64,000 nucleotides of DNA from Diplosphaera chodatii (GCA_032358165.1 JAALGY010000019.1:2108001-2172000); one strand, 5' to 3'; positions 1 to 12,195 are shown, counted from the first letter of the stretch. Notes: generated from the sequence alone by a model not told the origin. Numbers and translations: made by a program.

Positions 1-1088
1 CACGTCCCCCGTGAGCAGGCTCGCCATCTCCGACCCGCCGACTGCATGTCAAGCAATATGGCAGAGGTGAATGGCAAGCATGAAACATGCTGCAGCTTGA
101 ACTCTCCGCTGTCGGCAGCGCAAGGCGCACATGATCACGCACAGCTCACCGCTGCCGATGAAGTTGAGCGCCAGGCACTGAAAAGGCTCGTTACGGCCCG
201 TGATGTCATTCCGGATGGAGTTGATGACCAGGCGCAGGAACTCGTCGTTCTGCAGGTGTGCCAAGGGCAACGATAAAGTGCACCTACCAGGTGCATCATG
301 TGTTGTGCGCCTGTCCAGGACACATGCTCCCGAAGCAGAACAGCACGGCACCATTTGCACCTCTGTGAGCAGGATCGAGCACGCCATGTATCCGACTTGC
401 TTCTCCGCATACCTGCAGTGGTGTTGCACATAGGTGTTGAAAGGAAGCACTTGCTTGCTATCTCTGATCGTCACACACAGTGCCTGGAGGTAACTTGCAA
501 GAAATGCATGGCACTCACTTTCCAGCGGCAATCAGGTCGCTGGCCTGCTTGTGCCCAAACTCCACGGGGTAGCCCAGCATATACACGTACAGCAGCTTCC
601 ACACGTACTTCTTCTTGTCGTAGTCTGCAGACCGGAACAGCAAGAGATGCATACCGGCCGCACCCCCCAGCGGTCAGTGGATCAGCAATGCCGCAGGCCC
701 CGATGTTACATCCCTGGCTGCCGCAGCAGGACACGCGCGCAGCCTTTGCGGGGCTGCTGGTAAGCACGCTGTATGCTCACCGGATATCTTGTCCGAAGTG
801 CCAAACTTCTTTCGGATTTTGCCCAGCTCCTTGTCTATCCTCGCCCGCTCCTCGTCCTTGCCACTGCAGGCCCTGATCTCCGAGATGAAGTTCTGCACAC
901 AGTTCCAGCCTTAGCACTGCAGGACCAGATTGCAGCGGGGACTTGCAGGACTCTGATGGGCACATCCCAACTGTCCGGTTATGCCGAAATGTTGCGCAAG
1001 TGTGTGGAATGTGTGCCAGCAACGGTTGGAGTTGATTGATTAGGGCAGCATGCACCTGTAGACCGCGCATGTTCTGTAGCTTGGCCAT
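1..1088 (-). CDS. AP-2 complex alpha-adaptin, N-terminal part (gene continues beyond the window)
   Basis: Large subunit of the AP-2 clathrin adaptor, which selects cargo at the plasma membrane. Six minus-strand exons join in phase: 1056-1088, 781-892, 519-623, 361-412, 149-249 and 1-41, giving 148 codons before the edge. The start MAKLQNMRGLQ is followed by NFISEIRACSGKDEERARID, then YDKKKYVWKLLYVYMLGY, EFGHKQASDLIAAGKYAEKQ, NDEFLRLVINSIRNDI, GRNEPFQCLALNFIGS and GGSEMASLLTGDV. This is collinear with the conserved start of plant and animal alpha-adaptins. All five introns are GT-AG. The trunk, hinge and ear lie outside the window. The start is the first Met of the exon holding the conserved MRGL. 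Divergent from the p24 gene, 514 bp away. Gamma- or delta-adaptin is less likely because the MRGL and KYxEKQVGY region fits alpha best. Confidence 0.93.
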
Positions 1089-1602
1089 GATGGCCCCTTG
1101 CTGGTCCCTCTGGCCTGATGGCAACAGGCCAGGAAGCACTGCCGCCCTCTTTGGCCTGACGCCTAGCAACACATCAGGCGCACGATTTGTGACGTGATGC
1201 GAACGGCATGCCCGGTGCAGAGCGTGAACTGTGTACCGAGTTGGCCCTCCCAAGTCTGTGCTGTGTTGTGCACTCCCCCTGTTCTGGAAGTGGTGAATTG
1301 CACGGCCGCTGTATGCCGTGCGGTTGCCCTTTGCATGTTGTGTGCATCACTTCCCAGCATCGGTCCACCGGTTAAGCGGCCTCGCACCGCGGTGCCGGTG
1401 GTGACTGCTTGTCGCAGTTGCTGCCCAGCTTGATCAGAGGCCTTCACGTGCACGTGACCCGCAGGCAAATCAGTGATGCCTGCGGCTAGAGGGTGACCGC
1501 GGGTACTGAGCATCAGGTCTGGGTGTGAGAACAGTGCGGCGCAGCAGGAAACTGCAGGTTGCAACAGCAGTGTCGTGCGCGACGCCACAGCACACAGCTG
1601 GC
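1089..1602. promoter_or_regulatory. Divergent intergenic region between alpha-adaptin and p24
   Basis: About 514 bp separate two start codons that point away from each other, so this stretch should hold both promoters and 5' UTRs. I see no TATA box at a convincing position and no repeat. The ORFs crossing it on both strands have no recognisable protein content. Confidence 0.5.
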
Positions 1603-4035
1603 ATGCGTGCGGCCAGGCAGGCAATCTGCTTACTTGCAGCAGCAGTCTCTCTGTCAGCATGCACGCCCGCTGCTGCGCTCAGCTGGCGCATCTACGCAGG
1701 ATGGTGAGCTGCCGAACGCCGTAGTTGCATGCGCACACGCCACGGAATGCTGCCGACGCCACCAGAAAGCAAACGTTGAACAAGGAAGCTGCGCAGCTTC
1801 ACAGCATTCACAAGGCGGAAGGAAGCAGCCAAGCAGTTGGCTCAGCCTGCTTTGCTCAGGGCTGCATGCCACTGGACATTCACAACATGCCTGCACTTGG
1901 AGTTGCAGGGATGAGTGCGTGACGGCACATCTGCCGGATCAGCAGTGGGAGCTCATCCTGCAGTCGCTGCGTGCGTCCGGCAATAATGAGTCGCAGCTCA
2001 ACAACATTCCCGCTGCGGTGGTCGTCGAGGCTGGCGTGCTGGTGGGCATCTGCATGCACAAGCAGTGTGAGAGGATGCCGGATGGTGATCGCATCAGCTG
2101 CCTGTCCAGCAGCCGGGGCAGCCGTCCAGGCAGGCAGAAAACCAAAGATCATGCGGCGCCTGCCGCCGCGTTCCAGGTGAACGGCAACAAAGCTGAGTGC
2201 TGGCTGCAGGTGGCGGATGAGTATGGCAGCGAGGCATACCGGGGCGCGATTGACCTGACGGTTCACGATCCCACTGGGAAGGAGATCCACCACGCCAATG
2301 CAATCCAGGACGACGAGATTACCGTTGATGCGCATGGTGTCAAGGTGGGAGCTTTAGCGTTTGACGTCCCAGCCAGCGCGGAAAGACCTTGACAGCTACA
2401 GCTCCCTCGTTGAAGTGTCCATAACACTTACGAATGCAGGGCATGGTTGCGTCTATCTGCATTTCACAGCAGTGCTAGCGTTGAAGTGCTGTCAAGCTGC
2501 TGGGCATGCACGCGCGTTGCAGGGCCCCTGGAAGCTGTGCTTCAAGGTGCACCGGGGCGGCAGCTACCGCCCGCCCTCACTGCTGCTGGAGCTGTCCTAC
2601 TTCACCGTCAACCACCGGTCCCTGGTGAGCTTTGACTCTCAGTTTAACTCTCAGTCACCTCCAGCAAGATAAGAAAAAGCAGAACAACGTGAAAGTGTTG
2701 TGACCAAATGGCATCATGGCCTTGAACACCGTATGGCGCCCTGCTGGATAACCAGTGGGCTCAGCTGTACACGCCTACCTCCCATTTGCTCATGGCCGGA
2801 AAGCAGTCACTTGTAGATGAGTAAATGACGACGAAAACATAACAAAAGCAGTAAGATAACAACATATATATCTCATATCTCATTACGTTCACTGCTGCAC
2901 ACCAGGTGGGCACCAGCTACGAGTGGGAGAAGTCGACGCAGCACCCGCTGCCGCCGGACGCGCACCTGGACCACCCCGCAGCAGCACTCGCGCACCGTGA
3001 GTCCTGACCAGCTGCAATGCAACCTTCCCGTGCGAATGCATGCATAAAGGTTGCGCATGCACACATCAGGCGTCAGGAAGTCTGCTTCGACTCAGACAGT
3101 GCACACCTGCAAATGCGGTGCGAATTGCGCAGTATGCCATCACACCCCTTGTTTTATCAGGCATCCCGTTGGTGTCACACGCATGCAACCACCTCGAGCA
3201 CACAGCAGCATGGTACCAGTCATCTGTTTACACCAGCTTCTGAACCTTGGCGCAGATGCAGACAAGGAGCACATGGCAACGGCGGAGCAGGTGGAGTTGC
3301 TGATGGAGGGGTTGTCCATGCTGGATGTGCACCTGCAGGTGCGGTCGTGACCTGTGCCTGCCATCCTTAAAGCACGACTGCTGGCTGACAGCAAGCCAGC
3401 GAAACTGTACAGGGCATCGGTGTACTGAGGCTGCTGCAGGGCCGAGCCAGGAGCATGGCCCCCATGGCCCCCACTTGATGTTGCGCTCAGCTTGGCAGAG
3501 CTGAGTGCAGGTTCGACATGCTGCCGTGCCACAGTGTATGTGCACTGTCGACGTGCTGCCGTGCTACAGGGTGTGGAGCACGAGCAGCACCACCTGCAGC
3601 TGCGCGCCACGCGGCACCTGAAGACGGTCCGGTCGACGCACCGGCGCACGCTGGTCTACTACCTGGCCATCTACGCCGCCATCGTGCTGTCCTCCTTCCT
3701 GCAGGTGGGCGCACATTGTTGGTCAGCCCGCACGTCCTCAGCCGACAGGCTCCGCGATTGTGCCACAGCAACATGCTCTGCTCGGCCGTGTGCCCTGCGA
3801 CTAGGGTCCACCCACTTCCACAGGTCATGTTCTGGGAACGGTGTCGTTGGGACTGAGCAGAGTGCACAGGCTGCGCCTGCTGCACAAGCGTGCAGGTGGT
3901 TCGCAAGGTGTGAGCGTGGTGTGATGCTTCCATGCGCAGGTGCTGGGGGTGCGGTACATGTTTGCGGGCGAGAAGAGCGTGGGGCGGCTGCCGGTGGCGC
4001 TCGGCCGCCTGCCGGGCCGCTCGCTCAACATCTGA
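1603..4035 (+). CDS. p24/EMP24-GP25L family cargo receptor (beta-like), GOLD domain
   Basis: Type I membrane protein of the early secretory pathway that binds COPI/COPII coats and helps load cargo such as GPI-anchored proteins. Exon 1 (1603-1703) encodes a signal peptide (MRAARQAICLLAAAVSLSAC) and ends in an Ile-Tyr-Ala-Gly-Trp stretch. The GOLD domain follows: DECVTAHLPDQQ, then AIDLTVHDPTGKEIHHA up to about 2346, and GPWKLCFKVHRGG in exon 2523-2624. Later exons are 2906-2996, 3256-3338 (DKEHMATAEQVELLMEGL, coiled coil), 3570-3703 (THRRTLVYYLAIYAAIVLSS, membrane span) and 3940-4035. All of these agree in phase. The intron between about 1970 and 2175 is in an open frame, so its edges are uncertain. 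The order matches plant p24 beta proteins. The tail after the membrane span is about 20 residues and lacks a terminal dilysine signal. Confidence 0.88.
3519..3575 (+). repeat. Tandem duplication of a splice acceptor in the p24 gene
   Basis: The acceptor region of the exon starting at 3570 occurs twice in a row. TCGACATGCTGCCGTGCCAC followed by AG lies at about 3519-3540, and TCGACGTGCTGCCGTGCTAC followed by AG at about 3548-3569. The two copies differ at two positions. Only the second acceptor keeps the phase needed for the next codons; use of the first would add about 30 nt. Confidence 0.7.
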
Positions 4036-4466
4036 GGCGCAGGCTCAGTGGCACCTGGCGTCATGCAGCGAGCAGAGCGGGGCTGGCAGCCAGGATTAGA
4101 AGCGCACAAGCAGGCTGGGCAGAGCTGGGGCCATCCACAGCGTGGAGTTCATGTCAGCTGCAACATGCTGCGAAAAGATCTTCATATGGTCTTGCTGGAT
4201 GGTCTTGCAGCGTTGTTTGGGAACTTGATAGTGGTTAGCAGTTTAGAGCCAGGTGAGACTTGCAAAGATTCACATGCGCTCAAATGACCAAGCCAACTGC
4301 CAGCCAGTCATGCCCATAGTGCCAACTCCGCGCTCACCACCGGCAAATCAGGACAGCAGCAGCAGCCATACAACCTGCACATGGCTCTGCCATGACTGCA
4401 GTCCAAGGTATGCAGTGCTGCTGGCCGCACCCCAGGGCCGCCTCTGCTTGCAGCGCCACACGTGCA
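4036..4466. other. Convergent 3' region between p24 and CMC4-like gene
   Basis: About 430 bp between the p24 stop (plus strand) and the stop of the CMC4-like gene (minus strand). It presumably holds both 3' UTRs. I see no further coding signal. Confidence 0.5.
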
Positions 4467-5042
4467 TCAGGACCGCATGAAGTCGCGCCCCTTGCCACCG
4501 ATGGGGTTACCCTCATCATCCACCTCGTCCAGTTCCGGGAATGCGCAGTGTACTGACACCTGCATTGCATGGACATGATAACGGTTTGCATCAACATCTG
4601 CGATGACATTGCGATACAGCAGCCGACTGTCCTCATGCTATGGACGCGCGGACGCATCCGTGGTCCATGGCATGGCCATGTTCAAAAAGCCTAATTGTGC
4701 AGCACCTGCTCTGCATGTGCTCATGCCTCAATGCCACACCTCATTGAATTTGCGGCAGCATTCTTTCAGCGCCTTCACCTCCCGTGAACACCGGTCCATG
4801 TTCTGGAAGCCCTCCTGTGAGCAGGGACCCACCAAAGGCGTAGGGGAACGACGTATGCAGCAGATGGCCCATCCAGCGCTGAACATGATGCCGATGACCC
4901 ATCATGCATGCATGCGCATTGCAAGAACATGCGTCCATGGCCCCCGATGTGCATTGCATTGTTGTCGCACCTTCTTGAGGCAAGCCTGAAACTGGCAAGC
5001 AAATTTGCGGCAGGCGTGGGTTTCATCAACCTGCTTCGGCAT
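4467..5042 (-). CDS. CMC4/MTCP1-type twin CX9C mitochondrial protein
   Basis: Small intermembrane-space protein of the twin CX9C (CHCH) class, imported and oxidised by the MIA40 relay; CMC4 family members are linked to respiratory-chain biogenesis. Three minus-strand exons join exactly in phase 0: 4971-5042 (24 codons), 4740-4814 (25) and 4467-4559 (30 plus stop), giving 79 aa. Exon 1 reads MPKQVDETHACRKFACQFQA followed by CLKK and contains C-RKFACQFQA-C, a CX9C. Exon 2 contains C-SREVKALKE-C, the second CX9C, followed by another Cys. This spacing and the extra inner Cys match human and yeast CMC4. The acidic, Gly-rich tail ends in RDFMRS. There is no presequence, as expected for MIA40 substrates. 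Each exon alone is too short to stand out. It lies between the 3' end of p24 and the 3' end of the TOUGH gene. Confidence 0.85.
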
Positions 5043-5723
5043 CTGCCAGCGCCGCTGCGGGTGCTGCGGGCGCTGCCGCTGCTACCGCTGCTGCCGGCTC
5101 CTACAAACGCCAGTATGTGTCCAGAGAACTGCTCTGCAGCTGGTGGCTGACCCTGAGCACCTGGAAACGCTGCTGGATGGCGCAAGGCTACTGCCGCATC
5201 ATGGCAGGCCTGGGACCTTGCGGCATTGCGGCGAACCTCCTGATGACCAGTGCCAGCCGAGCGGTCGAGCCTGATCACGGATCGAGTGGTGTCAACACAG
5301 TGCACAGCCTGCACGTGTGGTGCGCTGCGGCTCAATCTGACTTGAGCGTCAGCGCACCCTATGCAGCAGAACCTTACAAGCCCATGCACGCTGCTGAAGA
5401 CGCATCACCTACAGCAATCAACGCCGCTGAATCACTCATTCACAGATTGCTGTCTGATTTTTTTGCCGGTGTCAAAAGATGTGTATGTGTTCTGGCCCTG
5501 GCAATGCGTGCACAAGCTGACCGGCTTGTTTATTGGGGGATGGTTTGATATGCTCTACGCAAAAGGTAGTCTTGTCCGCTTCTATGGATTGGTGCTGCGT
5601 ACCCGCGAGTTGTGCAATGAGTGATGAGTTGCTTCATGCATGAGCCATGCATGCAGCAGGAAGCTGAATGCGGCAGCATCCCAATGTTTATAGGGTGTGG
5701 ACCACGATGGTTACACAAACGCA
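5043..5723. other. Intergenic region upstream of CMC4-like gene, 3' of TOUGH
   Basis: About 680 bp between the CMC4-like start and the TOUGH stop, both on the minus strand. It should hold the TOUGH 3' UTR and the CMC4 promoter. A TTACA (TGTAA on the minus strand) sits at 5711-5715, 9 nt after the TOUGH stop, and another at 5374-5378. Either could be the TOUGH polyadenylation signal. Crossing ORFs look like noise. Confidence 0.45.
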
Positions 5724-8700
5724 TCAGCCCTTGGCAGACTTGTGCTTGGACTTCTTGTGTTTGTGCTGCCTCTCTGGAGGCTCACTGACATCGCTGCCGC
5801 TGCCGTCGCTGCCGTCGTGGCTGCTGCGCTTGCGCTTCTTCAGCAGCCCTTCCCTCTCCTTCTCCCTGTCCTTGTCCTTGCCCTTCTTCTTTCTCCGCTT
5901 CTTCTCCTTGCCGCTCTTCAGCCGCTTCAGGGCCGCCGTGATCATCGACCGCACGGCGCCCTGCGGCTGCAAAGGCCCAATCGGCACCCCCCCTGCAGCG
6001 GGCCCGCCATTCGGCTGCGGCCCTGGCGGCGGCCCGGCCAGCGGCCCAGCCGCTGCTGATGTGCCGGCATCTGCTGCCGACTGTGCTGCCATTGGGGGAG
6101 ATGCCCGCGCCGCCGCAAACACATCGCTGCCTGATGCCGCCGCAGCATCTTGCTGCTTGCTAGTGCCGCCGGCAGCAGGTGCCGCTGCATCAACACCGAG
6201 CACGGCCACGTAAGCGTGGAACCGAGATACATGATGTGGCTCAGCACCCACCGCAACCTGAGCATTCTTCACCTGAAGCTATAACAGGCCAGACGCACCT
6301 GCTGATGCGGCTGCATCTGTAGCCGCGTCGGCAGCGGCATTGGACCACCTGGGGGCAGCGCTCTGCGGTGGCGCCTGCTGCCCGGCCTGCTCGGCGTCAG
6401 ACTCCTCGTCGTCTGACGACTCTGGCGCCTCAAACACCGCCTTGAACAGGTCCATGGGCTTGGGCGGCGCCTGGGCAGTGTGTGCAGGGTCCGTCGGGGC
6501 GGGGTGGACATGTGCACACGGTGCACCTGAGGCCTGTGGGGACGGGAGTGCAGCCATGCGGGTTTGCAGTGCACGGCGTCCGGGCATGGCACGAAAGAAC
6601 GGTGCAAGAAAAGCACACAGCAGCCGCTGGAACCCCACCACAAGCGGCGGCGGCGGCAGGGGCATCGGCTGTGCTGCTGCTGCAGCTGGAGGTGCTGCCG
6701 GCGTCGCTGGAGTGGAATGGTGCGGCGGCTGCTGCGGTGCTGGTACAGCTTGGGCAGGCGGCTGCGGCGGCGGCGGGAGGCCCAGGCCCGCCAGGAAGTC
6801 GTCGGCCTCCTGTGCAGCTTCCTGCTTCCCGCCACCCAGCGGTGCGTGCTGTTGCGGAGTCGAGGTGGGCAGCTGCGGCGGCGGCGGAAGCTGCTCTTGC
6901 TGCTGCTGTTGCTGCGGCTGCTGCGGCTGCCAGGCTGGTGCGGCAACATCGGGCGCCGGCTGCTGCGGCGGCGGCGGCAGCGGCAGCGCCTGGTACGCCG
7001 GGTCACCTTGCCTGCGGTCATGCATGCAGCAGATGAACACTCAAAATCCTGCGGAAGTCGTGCAGAGTCTCCCACAAAAAAATCTAGATCCTGTCTCGGA
7101 TGCCTCTCGCACCATGATGTCCTGCCTCCTCAGATGCTTCTGACACAAAGCTGCATAATGAGCTGTACTGATACCACATGATGCAGGGCTGGTGCACAGT
7201 GTGCACTGTTGCTGCCCACGCCAAAACCCTGCCTGGACTGCCCCAGCTCCGCGAGCGTCCAGGGCTGGTAGGCGGCGGCGTCGGCCGCGGGCGGCGGCTG
7301 CCCCCGGTACGGGTCCGCCACGTTGAGGCGCTTGCACAGCAGCGGCGCCGGCCGCCACTCCGCCAGCCGCCGCCGCGGCCGCCCCGTGCCCTCTGCAATG
7401 CACCACCGGCCCTTGGCACAGGTCCGGCATACCCCTGCCTTGTAACCTCAGCCCTGATGACTAGCTCGTTGTTGGGTGAACGGTTTTGCAGGTCAGGTTA
7501 CCTGGCAGCTCTGCAAGCTCAGTTCCAGCAGGCTCCGGCGGCGGCTCAGCCGCGGGCGCTGGCTTCGATGGGGTCGGCTTTCGCAGGCCCCCGGTCTCGG
7601 GCGCCATCTCCTGCACCGTGCCCCTGCGCAGGTGACGCCCAGACTGCTCACGAGCACCACCAGCTCTGCCTGGGGTCCACTTGAGAGCTGAAAAGTCGGC
7701 TTGCACTTTGGGTTGCTGTCCTGCGGACGCCGCTATGACAAATAGCCCACATGTCTGCGCGTAGGATCACACACGCTCGTCCTTTCAAAGTTCCGTATAG
7801 CCTTGACAGCTGCACCCTGCAATACGCCCTGCACTGGGCACCCACCTGACGAAGCTGTTCTGCAGCACGGCGGCCGCGTTCATGAGCCCCGCCGCCAGCG
7901 GCGCGGCCTGCCCCGCGGCGCCGCCCGGAGCCGCGGCCGCCGAGGCAAACCCGCCATCCGCGCCCCGCTTGGGCACCTGCAATTTCACAAACGAGTATTC
8001 ACGCGAACTGTCAGAGGCATCCGCCTTGAGACAGTTGCACAGGGAGTGCTGGTCACGCAAGCATCAACTGCTGACTGGATTTGGTCACAGACTGGACTGC
8101 CACAGTTCGCCTGGGGCCCTACGGCAAGCCAAAGCTGTTCACGCTGCGCAACCTACCGCCGGCGCTGGTGTGGATGCAGGCACTGGAGCTGCTGCGGTGG
8201 CCACCCCTGCGGGGTGGCTGCCACGCAGAGGGTCGCCGGCCGCTGCAACACCTGCAGAACGCACTCAGCGTCACCATCCACTGCACCGAAGGCTCAGCAC
8301 GCCAGCAGGCAGAGCGCAGCGCGAGTCGCAGGGGGTGAAGTGCAGCCAGCGGTGTTCCAGCGCAGGGTTGCCTCGGACATCTGGGCACCCACTGTCCATG
8401 CAGGCAGCCGCAACCCAGCCAGGCTCAGATGTTTTGTTTCCCCCGCACGCTGGGCTGTACGCGAATTCCTTAGCCCCCAGGCATCACCTGGCCCGTCGTC
8501 CTCCTGCATGGGCGCCGACCGGTGGCCGGGCCCCGCGGCAGCGGCCAGCCGCGCCCGGGCAGCGTACACCGCCAGCGCCTCCGCCAGCTCGGCGCGCTTC
8601 CGCTGCTGCTCCGCCGCCTTGCGGAGCCTGCGCTTCCAGTGCCAGCTTGTTGATCGCATGAACGGTCAAAGTCTTAGATTGGGACAGAAGTGAAACGGCT

Positions 8701-11274
8701 TGTCAGAGGTTGACATCACGGGGTGTCACACTCAGCAATTCGGCACACGGTGCACATGCTGCTTCGCCCACGAGTCATGCCCTGCTGCGTCTATCAACGT
8801 GGTGTCTGCAGACGGCCACCTTGCAGGGCGGGCGCGGGCGCGAAGGCGTGGCGCCCAGTGAAATCGCGCGGCACGTCGGCGGCGGCGGGAAGCGGCGGCT
8901 GCAGCACCTCGCCCGCCGCGAAGCCGGGTATGGCGAAGGCGCCAGCGCGGCTGGCGGCCCTGTTGGACAGCAGCTTCGGCGCGGCGGGGCCCTCCAGCCG
9001 GCCCTGCTGCTGCAGCCTGCGGTGCAGGTATGTGAAGTGGATGCAGGTCGGTCTGAGTCGGGCAGGTGGTCATGTAGGACGAGAAGAGCAACACCAAATG
9101 GGGTAGGCATGAGTGAAAGCTGCACGAGTCCAAACTCCAGGCTGTTGACAAGTGTTGAGTCGTCTGACTGAATTGTCATGGTGCTGAAGTACATGTCGAC
9201 ATGTATCATACATAGTAATAGTTCATTCTAAGAACTTTGTACGCTCACCTGCCGCCCAGCAGCAGGCGGGGCTCGTCCTCGTCGTCGTCCGACCCCGCCA
9301 CCTGGCCATGCAGCGCCGACCGCCGCATGACCGGCTCGTGGCTCACATAGTCGTCCACCTGCAAGCGTCACATGGGCAGGGTGGGCAACTGTCTGACGGC
9401 ACATGACGGTGTGATACCAGGCCCGCTTGCCTGTGGCCGCTTCATGACACGGGTCACCAGATGCGGCTACACATCACAGCACTGAAGGTGGCTTGGTTAA
9501 CGGGCGCTACTGCGCAGACTAAAGAATACAAATGAGCGCACCATGCCGTAGGTGTCGTCCTCATCGCCGACCCCGGTGCCGAACGCGACGCCGCGCTGCC
9601 GCTGCTGCCCGGGCGCCGGCCGCTGCTGCTGCGGCGGCTGAGCAGCGCGCGCCGCCTTGGCCGCCCTGAACAGCTCCGCCCCCTGCACACGCTCGAGCTC
9701 GTGGGGGCCAGTGTCGCACGCGGATTGGTACACATGCACCCCCAGACTGCTCACAGGGAAGGCTGGCAGTCAGTCTGGCGATGCTGCAGCGCAAGGCTCC
9801 AATCAATTGCTTTCGGTAAAGCTGTCCAGGCTTGTGCATCGGCTGCATCTCGGTCACACCAAGATGCAGCTCAAGCCAGCACTGATGTGCACCCCTGCAC
9901 CTTGAAGGGGTCGAAGCCCAGGCCGTGGCGGTCGTCCTTGGAGGGGGGCGCGAAGACGGGCACGGGGTCGGGGGCGGTGCCGGCGGCGCGGCCCCAGCGG
10001 CTGCCGCCCCGCCCGCGGCCAGTGGAGACAACAGCCCCGATGCCGCGGCCCTGCCGCCACCCCATCTTCCGCAGCAGCTGCAGGCCTGCAACAGGATGCA
10101 GGCTGCGGGTCAGGACGCGCCCTCCCCGCAGCGAGCGCAGACAGCAGCACCACTGCTCAACCACCCCCGCAGCGACAGGTTCTAGGCCGGTGGCCGATCG
10201 CCGACCTCTACAGTTACACTGCAGTCTACATTTCAGCCTTGTATGCATATGCTGGTATTATGGTCCCAACACTGCCAGCTATCGCCAGTGCCCGGCAACA
10301 TCAGCTGGTTTTGCAGCAGGCCGACATGTCAGCAGCACGAGTGATGATGCACCTATGGAGTCGGACACCGGCGCCAGCAGCTCGGCGGGCAGCAGCCCCG
10401 GGATCGCCTCCCTGTAGCGCTCCCCCGCCTCGGCGTCTGCCGCCTCCCGCGCGCGCCCCGCCGCGGCGGCCCCGAAGGTGTCGAACTCCGGGGCGACCGC
10501 CACTGCCGCCCTGCCATTGGCCTCCTTTTCGTCCTCATCCAGAAAGTCGTCCACCTGCTGCTGCCTGCAGAGGGCGTCATACAGGGAGGCGTCAGCTGAC
10601 TCACGCAACCGGGCCGTCGGCGTGTGCCGCCAGCATATGTCCAGGACTGAAGACTTTGCCTGGGTGCAGTGTCGAACTGCCTGCGCACTTGGAGGATGCG
10701 CGGTCCGAGCGGGATGAGCGAAAGGCGGCTGGCGCCCAGCCCTCCGCCGAGCCGACGCTGTTGTAGTGCCCAGCGGACCAGCCGCCGGTGAAGGCGCCGT
10801 GGAAGCGCTGCCGCCCCTCCGCATCCACCGCCTCCTGTAGTTTGGCACACACAATTGTTGTAAGTATACATCCAGTGTGAACCACCCGCTCAGGGGATCT
10901 TAAAGCGCTGCCGCCCCTCCGAGTCCACTGCTTCCTGTTGATTTACGTTTGTGCTCGCGTTTCGGACTGCGTCGGCGTGACTGCTCTGTCTTGTAGTGCT
11001 ACTTGCCAGATACACCCAGTCATCCTCGTGGCTGCCTCACAGCGCGCTTGACGCGCGGCACGCCAACAACAAGGAATGCGAACGATGTGTCACATCGTGT
11101 ACAGCACATTTCGGACGCCGTCGTTGGCACCTGCTTCCAGACGGGCAGGCTCTTGCTGCCTGCGGCGCTGGACACGTCCTTCTTCTGGAACTCATGCCGC
11201 CGCGAGGTGACCTCCCCCGCCTGCAGCTTGGTGCCGTAGAACACGAAGTCCGCGTCGTCCGAATCCGCCGACAT
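5724..11274 (-). CDS. TGH: TOUGH/GPATCH1 G-patch protein
   Basis: Nuclear G-patch RNA-binding protein; the Arabidopsis homologue TOUGH works in microRNA processing and human GPATCH1 in the spliceosome. Exon 1 (11131-11274, 48 codons) reads [20 protein letters not shown] and ends in PVWKQ, like plant TOUGH. Exon 2, from 10834, carries [19 protein letters not shown] and [19 protein letters not shown], then [17 protein letters not shown] (exon down to 10353, ending PVSDSIG). The G-patch core [14 protein letters not shown] is near 10070. Further exons cover 9900-10085, 9540-9750, 9250-9360, 8815-9030 and 7850-8660. [20 protein letters not shown] block lies near 7250-7370, a Pro/Gln-rich stretch at 6630-7010, and [20 protein letters not shown] near 6400-6460. 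The last exon ends in a Lys-rich tail ([10 protein letters not shown]), probably a nuclear localisation signal. Ends of the middle exons are approximate. Confidence 0.88.
10797..10945 (-). repeat. Partial duplicate of TOUGH exon 2 edge in the upstream intron
   Basis: The true exon 2 edge at 10797-10840 (minus: acceptor, then codons [11 protein letters not shown]) has a near copy about 100 nt upstream at 10901-10945 (acceptor, then [11 protein letters not shown], followed by KIP and a stop). Plus-strand GCGCTGCCGCCCCTCCG is identical in both. The copy keeps an AG acceptor and about 33 coding bases. It then hits a stop, so it reads as a dead exon fragment. Confidence 0.75.
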
Positions 11275-12195
11275 GCCGCTGCGTCTGCTGCTTCAGAGAT
11301 CTACCTCTGCCTGAGACCAACACTGGCCGTGGCGTTTGGTGCCGCACGGCATCGGGGCGGGCGCCTCCCGTTTGTACGTGGCGTGCTCATCATCGTCCGC
11401 TGCAGGACGCGGGTCATGTGGCGCTGCTTGCTGATCCCGTGGCTGTGGCGCCTGCTATAACTGCTGCACTTCAACTTGGTCTGAATTGGAGATGGTGCAG
11501 ATTGCGATGCAAGGTGCCACAACACAAGCGAGCAAGCTCAAGCCGATCCAGCGGTGCAACTTCACTTTTGTTCAGATCAGGTACGAAGCTACAACTTGGT
11601 GCATCTGCGAAACTGACGGGTACTGAGCTGAGCAGTCCCTGCAATGCATGCATGCTCAGCTCCCCTGGCAGTCATGGGCACTGCATGCATTTCCGCTGCA
11701 TTTCCGCTGCATTTCCGTGTCTTAGATGAAGTCCACTCTGCAGAACTCTTTCTGCTCACTTTGCAGGTGAGCGTTTGGGACCGATGCAGAGCTTCCGATG
11801 TGTGCATGCAGATGTGCATGTGTGTGAGCGTGACAGCACACGCGACTGCCATGCATCCTCTGTAGCATGCAGCGTCTGGCCATTCATGTATGCCGTGACT
11901 CCACCCTGGCTTGCAACTACTTGCAAAACGATCCTGCACTTTATCCGCTAGCCACATGGTCCAGTTTCGCAGCACGCTTACCAGCAGTACAACCAAAGCA
12001 ACCGCACCCAGCAGCTAGAACCACGATTGGGATGCCCATTGTCCAACGAGTGTGTTACATGCCTTCTGCAAACCCTTATGTCCACGCATGACCTTGCTGA
12101 CCATCGACCGTGCCCTGGGCATCGGGAAGTCCTTCAAGAGCATGCGGCCCTCACGACCAATACATATTGTGTTGCAGACGAGTGGGGCCCCGAGT
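11275..12195. other. Intergenic region between TOUGH 5' end and COQ3 3' end
   Basis: About 920 bp, expected to hold the TOUGH promoter and the COQ3 3' UTR, both on the minus strand. A short tandem repeat lies inside at 11687-11719. A minus-strand stretch near 12050-12170 is open for some 45 codons but has no recognisable motif and no clear splice partners, so I do not call it. Confidence 0.45.
11687..11719. repeat. Three-unit 11-bp tandem repeat
   Basis: GCATTTCCGCT occurs at 11687-11697 and 11698-11708, and GCATTTCCGTG at 11709-11719. It lies in non-coding sequence upstream of the TOUGH start. A GCAT-rich setting (TGCATGCATG) precedes it. Confidence 0.9.

Noticed and set aside
6340..7143. 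Plus-strand 267-codon ORF rich in Cys, Gly and Ala
   Set aside because: It is the antisense shadow of the Pro/Gln-rich TOUGH exons. Its composition (Cys and Gly runs) is what GC-rich repeats give in the wrong frame.
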